Of a stretch of DNA of 64,000 nt, positions 24,785-32,877 are shown piece after piece; position 1 is the stretch's first letter; each line of letters starts with the position of its first letter. Where the stretch lies: assembly GCA_040220415.1 (NCBI GenBank), contig JAVJUV010000091.1, positions 135,384-199,383 on the forward strand. The letters are read 5' to 3'. The DNA comes from JAVJUV01 sp040220415. GTDB lineage: Bacteria > Pseudomonadota > Alphaproteobacteria > Rhodobacterales > Rhodobacteraceae. The notes under the pieces were generated by a model. That model searched no databases and was not told the origin of the DNA. It saw only the letters and a list, made by a program, of their open reading frames with translations. The position numbers were made by a program, and so were the translations under genes.

Positions 24785-25903
24785 TTGAAACGCGCCCTAA
24801 TTACAGGAATCACCGGACAAGATGGATCGTACCTCGCCGAGTTCTTGCTTGCGAAAGGGTACGAGGTTCACGGGATCAAGCGGCGCGCCTCGCTCTTCAA
24901 CACCCGCCGGATCGATCACATCTACCAGGATCCGCACGAGCCAAACCCGAAACTCACCCTTCACTACGGCGATCTGACCGACACATCCAACCTCACGCGC
25001 ATCATGCGGGAAGTGGAACCGGACGAGGTCTATAACCTGGGCGCGCAAAGCCACGTGGACGTCAGCTTTGAAATGCCCGACTACACCGCCGACGTCGACG
25101 GGATCGGGGCGCTGCGGCTGCTGGAGGCGATCCGCTTTCTGGGTCTCGAGAAAAAGACCAGGTTCTATCAGGCGTCGACGTCGGAACTTTACGGGCTTGT
25201 CCGCGAAACACCGCAGCGCGAGACGACACCGTTCCACCCGCGCTCGCCCTATGCCGTTGCCAAGCTGTATGCTTATTGGATCACCGTGAACTATCGCGAG
25301 GCTTACGGAATATTCGCCTGCAACGGCATCCTCTTCAATCACGAGAGTCCGCGCCGTGGCGAAACGTTCGTGACGCGAAAGATCACCCGGGGCTTCTCGA
25401 ATATCGCCTACGGTCTTCAGGACTGTCTTTACATGGGCAACATCGACGCCTTGCGTGACTGGGGCCATGCGCGTGATTATGTAACGATGCAGTGGCTGAT
25501 GCTGCAGCAGGACCAGCCCGAAGACTACGTGATAGCCACCGGCGAACAATACTCGGTGCGTGAGTTCATCAGGTGGACGGCTGAAGAACTGGGTCTGACC
25601 CTTCGGTTCGAAGGCACCGGTGTTGATGAGACGGCCGTGGTCGAGAAGAACACCAGCGATCGTGCTCCTGCGCTGAAACCGGGCGACGTCGTCATGCGGA
25701 TTGATCCGCAGTACTTCCGCCCGGCAGAAGTGCACACCCTTCTCGGGGATGCCGCCAAGGCGCGTGAGAAACTGGGCTGGGTGCCAGAGACGACGGCACG
25801 CGAAACCTGCGCCGAGATGCTGGCCGCCGATATGGAAACCGCACGGCGTCACGCATTGTTGCGGAGTCATGGATTCGACGTGGCCTTGGCCCAGGAAAAT
25901 TGA
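24785..25903 (+). CDS. gmd: GDP-mannose 4,6-dehydratase
   Basis: This is a 372-residue extended SDR enzyme converting GDP-D-mannose to GDP-4-dehydro-6-deoxy-D-mannose. The cofactor loop TGITGQDGSYLAEFL is the Gmd hallmark, followed by VHGIKRRASLFNTRRIDH, NLGAQSHVDVSFE and the catalytic segment QASTSELYG with SPYAVAKLYAYW. A TTG start at 24785 is chosen because it follows TTGGAGA and yields MKRALITGITGQDG, close in length to E. coli Gmd; an in-frame TTG at 24725 is the longer alternative. The product can feed GDP-perosamine (aminotransferase at 27030), GDP-fucose or GDP-rhamnose synthesis. An MocA-type oxidoreductase gene follows on the same strand. Confidence 0.95.
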   Translation: MKRALITGITGQDGSYLAEFLLAKGYEVHGIKRRASLFNTRRIDHIYQDPHEPNPKLTLHYGDLTDTSNLTRIMREVEPDEVYNLGAQSHVDVSFEMPDYTADVDGIGALRLLEAIRFLGLEKKTRFYQASTSELYGLVRETPQRETTPFHPRSPYAVAKLYAYWITVNYREAYGIFACNGILFNHESPRRGETFVTRKITRGFSNIAYGLQDCLYMGNIDALRDWGHARDYVTMQWLMLQQDQPEDYVIATGEQYSVREFIRWTAEELGLTLRFEGTGVDETAVVEKNTSDRAPALKPGDVVMRIDPQYFRPAEVHTLLGDAAKAREKLGWVPETTARETCAEMLAADMETARRHALLRSHGFDVALAQEN

Positions 25904-25953
25904 GCGCGACAGCAGAAGAGATTTCCGAAATTCACATGACGAGGTAGCCGATC

Positions 25954-27006
25954 ATGCGTATTGGTGTAGTGGGTGGAGCCGGCAAGATCGGCGCTCTGAG
26001 AATCCAGACAATCCAGAACAACCCGGCCACAGAACTGGCGGCCGTTCTCGACCTGACCGAAGAGGCGGCGCGCAAAGCCGCCGGGGATGCGCCCGCATTC
26101 ATCGACCTGGATCGGTTTCTAGACACCGAGATGGATGCGATTGTCGTCTCTACACCACCACATGTGCATGAAGCCCCCTGCATCAAGGCACTTGAACGCG
26201 GGATGCATGTTCTTGTCGAAAAGCCGATGACCAGCACTGCCGAGGCCTGCCAGCGCATCCTCGATGCCTCCAAGGCAGCCGACCGGACCGTCGCGACCGG
26301 TTTCAACATGCGCTATTATCCGGCCTTCGCCTATGTGAAGGACACGATCGCAAGCGGAAAGATCGGCACGCTGACGCATGTCCGTGCCTATGGCGGCCAT
26401 GATGGCCTGGCCCATTTCACGCACGACTGGGAATACCGCGTGCCCGAGTCCGGCGGCGGATCGATGTGGGACATCGGCATCCACATGACCGATATGGTGC
26501 GTCACATGCTTGGCGAGGTCACGTCCGTCTATGGCGTGGCGCGCGAGACGGTATGGAACCTGCCTGGCTCCGAGGACAACGCCATCGCCATCTTCAAGAA
26601 CCCCGAAGGTGTCCCGGCTGTGTACCAGGCGAACTGGGGCGAGTGGCGCGGATACACCTTTGCCATCGAAGCCTTCGGCACGCACGGAATGGTGACCGGA
26701 GCTTACGCGCCCATGCGTAACACATTGATAACCATGTCGGAACCCGGCGGCCGGCCGGTGAAGACCAAGCGAAACTACTTCGACATCGAAGTCCGTGAAA
26801 AGCTGAAGTCGTGGAAATCGACCGCCCTGCTTTCCTTCTCGGAGGAACTGGGTGACTTCCTCAAACTCTGCGAGGGCGATCTAAGCCGTCGGATTGCCGA
26901 CGGCAATGCCGGACTCAGGTCGATCGAGATCGCCAATGCGGTCGTCGAGAGCAGCCGTACAAACCAGGCTGTCGAGTTGCCGGTGCTAAAGCCGGTGCGT
27001 CCCTAG
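25954..27006 (+). CDS. Gfo/Idh/MocA family oxidoreductase
   Basis: This 350-residue NAD(P)-dependent sugar oxidoreductase has the Rossmann start MRIGVVGGAGKIGALRIQTI, the segment STPPHVHEAPCIKALERGMHVLVEKPMTSTAEAC with the family EKP motif (Lys as likely catalytic residue), and GGGSMWDIGIHMTDMVRHMLGEV, which contains the conserved GxxxDxGxH-like pattern. It follows gmd by 50 bases on the same strand, so it may act on a GDP-linked or other nucleotide sugar in the same pathway. The exact substrate is unknown. Confidence 0.85.
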   Translation: MRIGVVGGAGKIGALRIQTIQNNPATELAAVLDLTEEAARKAAGDAPAFIDLDRFLDTEMDAIVVSTPPHVHEAPCIKALERGMHVLVEKPMTSTAEACQRILDASKAADRTVATGFNMRYYPAFAYVKDTIASGKIGTLTHVRAYGGHDGLAHFTHDWEYRVPESGGGSMWDIGIHMTDMVRHMLGEVTSVYGVARETVWNLPGSEDNAIAIFKNPEGVPAVYQANWGEWRGYTFAIEAFGTHGMVTGAYAPMRNTLITMSEPGGRPVKTKRNYFDIEVREKLKSWKSTALLSFSEELGDFLKLCEGDLSRRIADGNAGLRSIEIANAVVESSRTNQAVELPVLKPVRP

Positions 27007-27029
27007 GAATCGCAGGTGGACGAAGAGCA

Positions 27030-28145
27030 TCACGCCGCGCCGGCCTTCTCCGCGATGCGCGCACAGATCATTTCTATCTGTCCGTCCTCGATCGCCACAT
27101 AGGTCGGCAGGTTCAGACCGACCTCTGACAGATGTTCCGTGACCGGCAGATCGGTTTTCTGCTGCGCATCAAGATCCCGGTAGGGCTCCTGCATATGCAT
27201 CCCCAGGAAGAACGGCCGGTTATCCACGCCGCCCATGCGCAGATGCTCGGCCAGTTCATCGCGCGTCGAGCCGAAAGCGTTCGGATCGACCGTGATGCAG
27301 AAAAGCCAGGGAGTGCGCTTTGCCCAGTTCGCCACCGGCTGGAACCCGATACCGGGAACCCCGGCAAGATACGTCTCGTAGGCGCGAAAGATGGCAGAAC
27401 GGCGCGCAAGGATTGCATCGGCGCGTTCCATTTGCGCGCAAAGCATCGCCGCGGCCACGTTGGTCAGCCGATAGTTGTAACCGATGATCGGGTGAACATA
27501 GCGCCGCTCCGGGTCGACGCCCTGCCCTCGCAGCGAGCGGGCATGCGCGGCGACCCCGGCATCGTTCAGTGTGATCGCACCACCTTCTCCACAGGTGAAG
27601 ACCTTGTTCCCGAAGAACGAAAACGTCGCGATATCAGACATGGAGCCGACCCTGCGGCCCTTGTACTCGGCGAAATGCGCCTCTGCCGCGTCCTCGACGA
27701 CCCAGAGACCATGCGCCTTTGCGACCCCGTTGATCGCGTCCATGTCCGCGGGATGTCCATATATGTGCACCGCGATGATGCCCTTGGTGCGGGGCGTGAT
27801 CAGTTCCTGGATGCGTGCCGGATCCAGGCACCATGTGCCGGGATCGACATCGGCAAAAACCGGCGTGGCGCCCATGTAGCGGACAGCGTTGGCTGTCGCG
27901 ATATAGGTCAGCGCAGGGATAATGACCTCGTCACCCGCCCGAACGTCCAACGCAAGAAGCGCAAGATGCAGCGCGACCGTCCCATTGGCGACGGCAAGGC
28001 ATTCGCTGGTTTGGCACTGGCTGGCGAACTCGGCCTCGAAGCGATCGAGGAACGGCCCGGTAGAAGATATCCACGAACTTTGGATGGCTTCCCGAGCGTA
28101 TTTCTCCTCGTTGCCTGACAGGTCTGGAATAGCCACGGGTATCAT
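27030..28145 (-). CDS. per: DegT/DnrJ/EryC1/StrS aminotransferase, likely GDP-perosamine synthase
   Basis: This is a 371-residue PLP-dependent sugar aminotransferase. The start IPVAIPDLSGNEEKYAREAIQSSWISSTGPFLDRFE, the segment SNGTVALHLALLAL (here ANGTVALHLALLAL), YGHPADMDAINGVAKAHGLWVVEDAAEAHFAEYKGRRVG and the PLP lysine in FSFFGNKVFTCGEGG closely follow what I recall of Vibrio cholerae RfbE and other GDP-perosamine synthases. The donor would be glutamate and the acceptor GDP-4-dehydro-6-deoxymannose, the product of gmd encoded nearby. It leads an operon reading away from the GT4 gene only in position: it is the last of three minus-strand genes. Assignment to perosamine is strong inference; another 4-keto sugar is possible. 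Confidence 0.82.
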   Translation of the reverse strand: MIPVAIPDLSGNEEKYAREAIQSSWISSTGPFLDRFEAEFASQCQTSECLAVANGTVALHLALLALDVRAGDEVIIPALTYIATANAVRYMGATPVFADVDPGTWCLDPARIQELITPRTKGIIAVHIYGHPADMDAINGVAKAHGLWVVEDAAEAHFAEYKGRRVGSMSDIATFSFFGNKVFTCGEGGAITLNDAGVAAHARSLRGQGVDPERRYVHPIIGYNYRLTNVAAAMLCAQMERADAILARRSAIFRAYETYLAGVPGIGFQPVANWAKRTPWLFCITVDPNAFGSTRDELAEHLRMGGVDNRPFFLGMHMQEPYRDLDAQQKTDLPVTEHLSEVGLNLPTYVAIEDGQIEMICARIAEKAGAA

Positions 28146-28174
28146 GATTTTGCGCGCTCCGAATTGCTTTCAGC

Positions 28175-29068
28175 CTAGCGTACCTTGGAAAGGGAATTTC
28201 CCGCGCCGAACCAATACCCCGCGATTTCCCCGGCACCCCAGGAAATCGAGAACGGAACCAGCATCGGCAGAGACCGGCGCAGTTCCGAAAGGTGCCGGCC
28301 CTTGGTCGTGACGTTTCTTACGACGCGATAATAGACCAGCGGGGGCAAAGCGAACGCCATGCAACCCATGAGGATGCGTTTCGGCAATGTCTCACCGCTT
28401 ACCCGCATGCCCGCGAAACTCCGCGAATACAGATAGCGTTGAGAGAAGTAGAGACCGAAGGTGTAGTGCATCTTGTGGCCTGAAATGATGTCGTTGCGCA
28501 ACGTCAGCGTGCCACCGTCTTTCTTGATGTGATCGTGCAGGTGGTTTTCCCACTTTCCATCGTCAAGAAGTGCGTCGAAGCGTTGCAGAACCTGGCGCCG
28601 GTAAACGGTGTTGTTGCCGGGCAACCAGTCCGAAGGACCATCATTCAGCGGCGGCAGGACCGCACTGTACTCGCAGAGGAAGGCCGCCCAGTCGACAAGG
28701 GTTTCGGTGGCATGGTTTTCCACCGGACCGGCGACGACGTCCGAACCGTTGGCGATCTCGCCCAGCATCGCTTCCGTCCAGTGCGGCGGGACGATGACGT
28801 GATCTTCGATAACCCCGATGGCATCGGCCGTCGCCGCGCGAATGCCGGCCGCGCGCATCTGAGGGATCGTGGTGCCGGCAGGGACCGACACGATCTTCGC
28901 CTCGGGGAATTCCTTGGTGATCGCTGCGACGAATTCGGGGCCAAGCCTCTCGACGGCAACGATCTCGGGCACCGGCCCGCTCTGCGACCTCAGCGCCGTG
29001 GCCGACGCCTGGAAATCCGACAACTCGTTGGTGCAGGGAACAACGACGGAAATTGCATGGTGTGACAT
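28175..29068 (-). CDS. GT2 family glycosyltransferase with C-terminal membrane segment (paralogue 3 of 3)
   Basis: This 297-residue GT-A enzyme starts ISVVVPCTNELSDFQASATALRSQ. The donor-site region reads ATADAIGVIEDHVIVPPHWTEAML, with EDH in place of DxD, and SDWLPGNNTVYRRQVLQRF is the typical acceptor-side motif. LYFSQRYLYSRSFAGMRVSGETL and the C-terminal SISWGAGEIAGYWFGAGN match the paralogues at 21783 and 22752 in position and pattern. It lies immediately after the GT4 gene (adjacent bases 29068/29069) and before the aminotransferase gene, so it probably helps assemble the perosamine-containing part of the glycan. Confidence 0.8.
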   Translation of the reverse strand: MSHHAISVVVPCTNELSDFQASATALRSQSGPVPEIVAVERLGPEFVAAITKEFPEAKIVSVPAGTTIPQMRAAGIRAATADAIGVIEDHVIVPPHWTEAMLGEIANGSDVVAGPVENHATETLVDWAAFLCEYSAVLPPLNDGPSDWLPGNNTVYRRQVLQRFDALLDDGKWENHLHDHIKKDGGTLTLRNDIISGHKMHYTFGLYFSQRYLYSRSFAGMRVSGETLPKRILMGCMAFALPPLVYYRVVRNVTTKGRHLSELRRSLPMLVPFSISWGAGEIAGYWFGAGNSLSKVR

Positions 29069-30250
29069 TCATCTACCCTTTAACGGCACCTGGCGCGATC
29101 GCGCGGCCAGTGCATTCTCAAAACTCACCTCGGTCGTCTCTGCCGCGCGTTCCCATGTGAACTTCGCCGCCTGACCCGGAGCGCGCGCGGCAAGTGTCCG
29201 ACGCAGATCGTCATCCGCAAGAAGCCGGTTGGTTTGTTCTGCGATCGAGGCCGGATCGGTTGGATCGAAAAGAAGGCCGGCATCGCCCACAACCTCGGGC
29301 ACGCTGCTGGCATTGGACCCAAGAACTGGCGTGCCGCAGGCCATGGCCTCGACCGGCGGAAAACCGAAGCCTTCGTACAGCGACGGATGCACAAGCGCAT
29401 GAGAGGCGTTGATCAGCAGGGCAAGTTCCTCGTCCGTGATTTCGCCGGTGAAGACGATGCGTTCGGAGGCAACCGCATCCGCTCGGGCGGATGCCTGCAA
29501 ATCCTCGACGTTATCCCAGAACCTCTCGCCGGTCGTTCGTCCGATTATCGCAAGAAAGGCATTCGGATGCTCCGCCAGGATCATCGGCAAGGCTTGAATC
29601 AGGCGAAGCACATTCTTGTGTCGGTTGAAACCTCCGACATACACGAGGATCTTTGCATTTTCGGGAATACCGTGCTCTTCGCGTATACCTGCGATTGCCT
29701 GCTGATCGTCGATCTTGCGAAATACGGGCGCGGCGGCCATCGTCGAGGAATCGATCCTGTCCTTCGGGATCCCGAGGATGGCGTGCAGATCGTCGATGGA
29801 CGAGTCCGAGCAAGTAATGAAGCGTGTTGCCTGCATTTTTGCGAGGAACATCTTGATCTTCCAAAGCACGAAATTGAGCTTTGTCGGGAAAACCAGGTCG
29901 GGGAAACGTTCTGGAATCGTGTCGTGGATGACCACCACTTTGGGAACGCGCGAAAGCATGGGAAAGAACGAAAACACCGTGGGGTAGAAAAACAGATCGC
30001 ACCCCAGCTTGACGGCTGCGCGGTTCATCTGAAGTCGGGTGGCGGTTTCCCCGGCCTTCCCCGCGACCACGGCATCGACCCCGTCGGGAATCGGATGTGT
30101 CGGTTCCTGATCCAGCACCAGTGTATAGCGAAACCGGCTATCGCGTTTCGCCAACGCTTCGATCAGTTCACGGGTGAACCGGCCAAAACCGCGAGGGTTG
30201 CGCCATGTGGACCCGTCGACACCGACATGGATTTCGCTGTTCCGGTCCAC
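29069..30250 (-). CDS. GT4 family glycosyltransferase
   Basis: This 393-residue GT-B enzyme starts at a GTG at 30250, preferred because GGAG lies 7 bases upstream and the protein then opens EIHVGVDGSTWRNPRGFGRFTREL, a standard GT4 start. The frame extends further upstream to 30334. The C-terminal domain shows LVYVGGFNRHKNVLRLIQAL and the donor-site EX7E motif in SLYEGFGFPPVEAMACGTPVLGSN. These features resemble mannosyltransferases acting in O-polysaccharide assembly. It is the first gene of a three-gene minus-strand operon with a GT2 enzyme and the perosamine-synthase-like aminotransferase. Confidence 0.9.
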   Translation of the reverse strand: MDRNSEIHVGVDGSTWRNPRGFGRFTRELIEALAKRDSRFRYTLVLDQEPTHPIPDGVDAVVAGKAGETATRLQMNRAAVKLGCDLFFYPTVFSFFPMLSRVPKVVVIHDTIPERFPDLVFPTKLNFVLWKIKMFLAKMQATRFITCSDSSIDDLHAILGIPKDRIDSSTMAAAPVFRKIDDQQAIAGIREEHGIPENAKILVYVGGFNRHKNVLRLIQALPMILAEHPNAFLAIIGRTTGERFWDNVEDLQASARADAVASERIVFTGEITDEELALLINASHALVHPSLYEGFGFPPVEAMACGTPVLGSNASSVPEVVGDAGLLFDPTDPASIAEQTNRLLADDDLRRTLAARAPGQAAKFTWERAAETTEVSFENALAARSRQVPLKGR

Positions 30251-30356
30251 GGCAGAACTCCGACACAAACTACATACAACACCTGGCCCGGAGACGCGCG
30301 ACTTGCTGACGACCACCCATGACGGAAAGTGCATCCCGACCCGGAATCATTTGCGG

Positions 30357-30374
30357 GCACTGTAGCACCAGTGC
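30357..30374. promoter_or_regulatory. inverted repeat in divergent promoter region
   Basis: GCACTG-TAGCAC-CAGTGC is a perfect 6-bp inverted repeat with a 6-base spacer, placed between two divergent GT4 genes. It could be an operator or a small hairpin. Nothing else in the roughly 180-base gap is recognisable. Confidence 0.35.
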
Positions 30375-30428
30375 TAGATCAGCCGCACCGAAAAAACCCC
30401 GCGCGGCCCAAAAAATTGCGAGATACCA

Positions 30429-31577
30429 ATGTCCTCTACCCATGAGACGCGCGATATCCAACCGCTTCGGGTTGCTGAAATGTGCACAATCTTCGGCATG
30501 GGAGGAATTGCACGTCATACTCTGGGTCTGGGCGCATGGCTCAAGGACAGAGGCCACCGGATCTATCTGTCGGGATCGGCGGGAGACTGGATAAACGAGG
30601 GCGACTTTGACGGATTTCTCCCGATCGACACGCTGAAGGTGGGTGCCGAAGGAGGATCGATCGCGCGCAGGCTTGGCCACTTGGTGCGCTCGGCATGGCT
30701 CTTGCGAAAATTTCTCAAGGAAAAACAAATCGAAGTCATACACGCGCATGAATCCGCGCCAGCCCTTGTCGCACTGATTGCTCGGGCCGGGTTGGGAATT
30801 CCCCTGATAGTGACTTACCACGGTTCTGATCCGGATCGCACCAAGGGCTTCGGCGCGATAGCGAAGCATGCCGATCAGGTGGTGACGCCCAGCTTCCGGG
30901 CCGCGGACGACCTTGAAAAGATCGGCGGCGTTCCCAGTGAGAAACTTCAGGTGATCGGCCTTGGGATCGATCCCGCGCCCAACGACCTTCCGGACGACGT
31001 TGCAGCGCTTCGAGCAGAGCTGCTGAAGGATGGCGACCGGCTGGTCGTGACGATTGCACGGCTGGCCTATCAGAAAGGCATCGACATCCTGATCGACTGT
31101 GTCGTTCGCCTGAAGCAAAGCCACCCGGGCTATCGGTTCGTCGTCATCGGGGATGGTCCTCTCGAGCACGAGATGCGCGAACTCGCAGATGAAAAGGGCG
31201 TGGACTCGCATTTGCATTTTGCCGGCCGCAACGACAGGCCATTTCGCGTGCTCCGCGCCGCCGATCTCATGTTGCTGACGTCACGATGGGAAGCACTGCC
31301 AATCTCGATCGTCGAAGCGTTCCAGACCGGTACGCCGGTTGTGGCAACGGATTGTTCGGGCGTTCGGCAGCTTGTCGACGACACCGTCGGCGCCTGCGTG
31401 CCGATCGGAGATGTCGATGCCATCACCAACGCGGTGACAAGCATCCTCGAGGATGCGGCGCGGCGTCAGGAGATGGGAGACAATGCGTTGAAGCGGTCGA
31501 AGGAAGATCGCTTCGACCCCGACCACATCAACCGGCAGTTCGAGAATCTCTATGCGAAGGTGCGACACCGCGGCTGA
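30429..31577 (+). CDS. GT4 family glycosyltransferase
   Basis: This is a 382-residue GT-B enzyme. The acceptor domain opens LRVAEMCTIFGMGGIARHTLGLGAWLKDRGH and includes VIHAHESAPALVALIARAGLGIPLIVTYHGSD. The donor domain has LVVTIARLAYQKGIDILIDCV and the EX7E motif in SRWEALPISIVEAFQTGTPVVATD. It probably transfers a hexose from a nucleotide sugar to a lipid-linked oligosaccharide at the cytoplasmic membrane face. It is divergent from the GT4 gene at 29069 and is followed on the same strand by the PepSY gene. Confidence 0.9.
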   Translation: MSSTHETRDIQPLRVAEMCTIFGMGGIARHTLGLGAWLKDRGHRIYLSGSAGDWINEGDFDGFLPIDTLKVGAEGGSIARRLGHLVRSAWLLRKFLKEKQIEVIHAHESAPALVALIARAGLGIPLIVTYHGSDPDRTKGFGAIAKHADQVVTPSFRAADDLEKIGGVPSEKLQVIGLGIDPAPNDLPDDVAALRAELLKDGDRLVVTIARLAYQKGIDILIDCVVRLKQSHPGYRFVVIGDGPLEHEMRELADEKGVDSHLHFAGRNDRPFRVLRAADLMLLTSRWEALPISIVEAFQTGTPVVATDCSGVRQLVDDTVGACVPIGDVDAITNAVTSILEDAARRQEMGDNALKRSKEDRFDPDHINRQFENLYAKVRHRG

Positions 31578-31622
31578 GCAACCGACGATCGTATCGATGG
31601 ACTTCGGTCAAATCGTTCGTCT

Positions 31623-32864
31623 ATGTTAGCTTCGTTAAGTGTTGGCGTCGATGTCTGGGTGGTTCATTTGTCAAATCGCAAGTTTCGGAACGTTATGTTC
31701 AGGCTTCATGCCTGGTTTGGAATTCATGTATTCGGTATCCTGGCCCTACTCTCGATTACCGGCACACTACTTGTATACGCCGATCAGATCGAAGCGATCT
31801 TCGTCAGCTCCGAACGCCTGAGCACGCCGGTTTCGAAGGATGAACGCCCTTCATTCGGAACGCTGTATGATCAAGCCCGGGCCTACAACCCCGAAGCAGT
31901 CGTCACTCAGATAAACCGCTCGCATTCCGACTGGATCGCGGACCGCGGGATAGTCTGGCTGCCGGGGGGGCAAAAACGCTTTGTTTGGTTCGGGGGCGAA
32001 AACTTTGCTGTCAGCCGCGAGACCGGGCCAACTGATTTCTATACCGTCCTGCGGGAGCTGCACGATTCGTTCCTGACGCGAACGCATATCGGCGGGATTT
32101 TCGTGACCGCTTTTTCCATCCTTCTCACAGGATTCCTGATAACCGGTATTGTTACCTATCGCCGGTTCTGGCGCGGCTTTTTCCGCTGGCCGTCGCGCAC
32201 TATGGGGCCTCGCGCGTACTGGGGAGGAGTTCACCGCCTGACTGCCGTCTGGTCGCTACCATTCCTGGTGCTAATTAGTATCACCGGCCTGTACTATCTT
32301 CTCGACCGCGTTGTGGCCATGCCCTACCAGGATCTGGCGTTTGAACGGCTGGCCGAGCGCGACACCCCGTTGCCGGCGGGTTTCGACGGAGACGCTCTCG
32401 ATCGGGCGATCGCCGCGGCGCAGGCCGCATTGCCCGGGGTCGAGATCGCCTATGTCCACATACCGGGCCAGGCGCACGAAGGTATCTGGCTGCTGGGCGG
32501 AACCGACCAACTGCTGACAAACTACGAATCCAACAGAATCCTGATAGATCCGACGACGCTTGAAGTGATAGACATGCTTCCGGCAAGCGAGGTGAACGCG
32601 GCCCATCGTTTGGCGACCATCGCCGACGAATTGCATTTCGGAACGTTCGGTGGCCCGATCACCGAGGTCCTTTGGGCCGCCTTCGGATTGATTTCAGGAC
32701 TTTTGTTCGTCGCCGGCGCAATGGTCTACGCAAACCGAGTGGCCGAACCCGGCGCAAGCGAAACAGCGACAAGGCGCATATGGTCGGCAACATTTCTGAC
32801 GAAGGTCGGCTATCCGCTCTTCATTTGCGCCATCATCGCCGTGGCGGTTCTTCGATACACCTGA
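31623..32864 (+). CDS. PepSY-associated TM helix domain protein
   Basis: This inner-membrane protein of up to 413 residues has about four transmembrane helices. Family features are RLHAWFGIHVFGILALLSITGTLLVYADQIE, LRELHDSFLTRTHIGGIFVTAFSILLTGFLITGIVTYRRFW, YWGGVHRLTAVWSLPFLVLISITGLYYLLD and LHFGTFGGPITEVLWAAFGLISGLLFVAGAMVYANR. The paired His in the helices recall PepSY_TM proteins linked to iron or siderophore reduction. No iron gene is nearby, so its role in a polysaccharide island is unclear. The start is uncertain: ATG 31623 gives the longest protein, but TTG 31668 or ATG 31695 would start closer to conserved sequence. It is convergent with the next gene. Confidence 0.85.
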   Translation: MLASLSVGVDVWVVHLSNRKFRNVMFRLHAWFGIHVFGILALLSITGTLLVYADQIEAIFVSSERLSTPVSKDERPSFGTLYDQARAYNPEAVVTQINRSHSDWIADRGIVWLPGGQKRFVWFGGENFAVSRETGPTDFYTVLRELHDSFLTRTHIGGIFVTAFSILLTGFLITGIVTYRRFWRGFFRWPSRTMGPRAYWGGVHRLTAVWSLPFLVLISITGLYYLLDRVVAMPYQDLAFERLAERDTPLPAGFDGDALDRAIAAAQAALPGVEIAYVHIPGQAHEGIWLLGGTDQLLTNYESNRILIDPTTLEVIDMLPASEVNAAHRLATIADELHFGTFGGPITEVLWAAFGLISGLLFVAGAMVYANRVAEPGASETATRRIWSATFLTKVGYPLFICAIIAVAVLRYT

Positions 32865-32877
32865 CCGAAGCGCCCAC

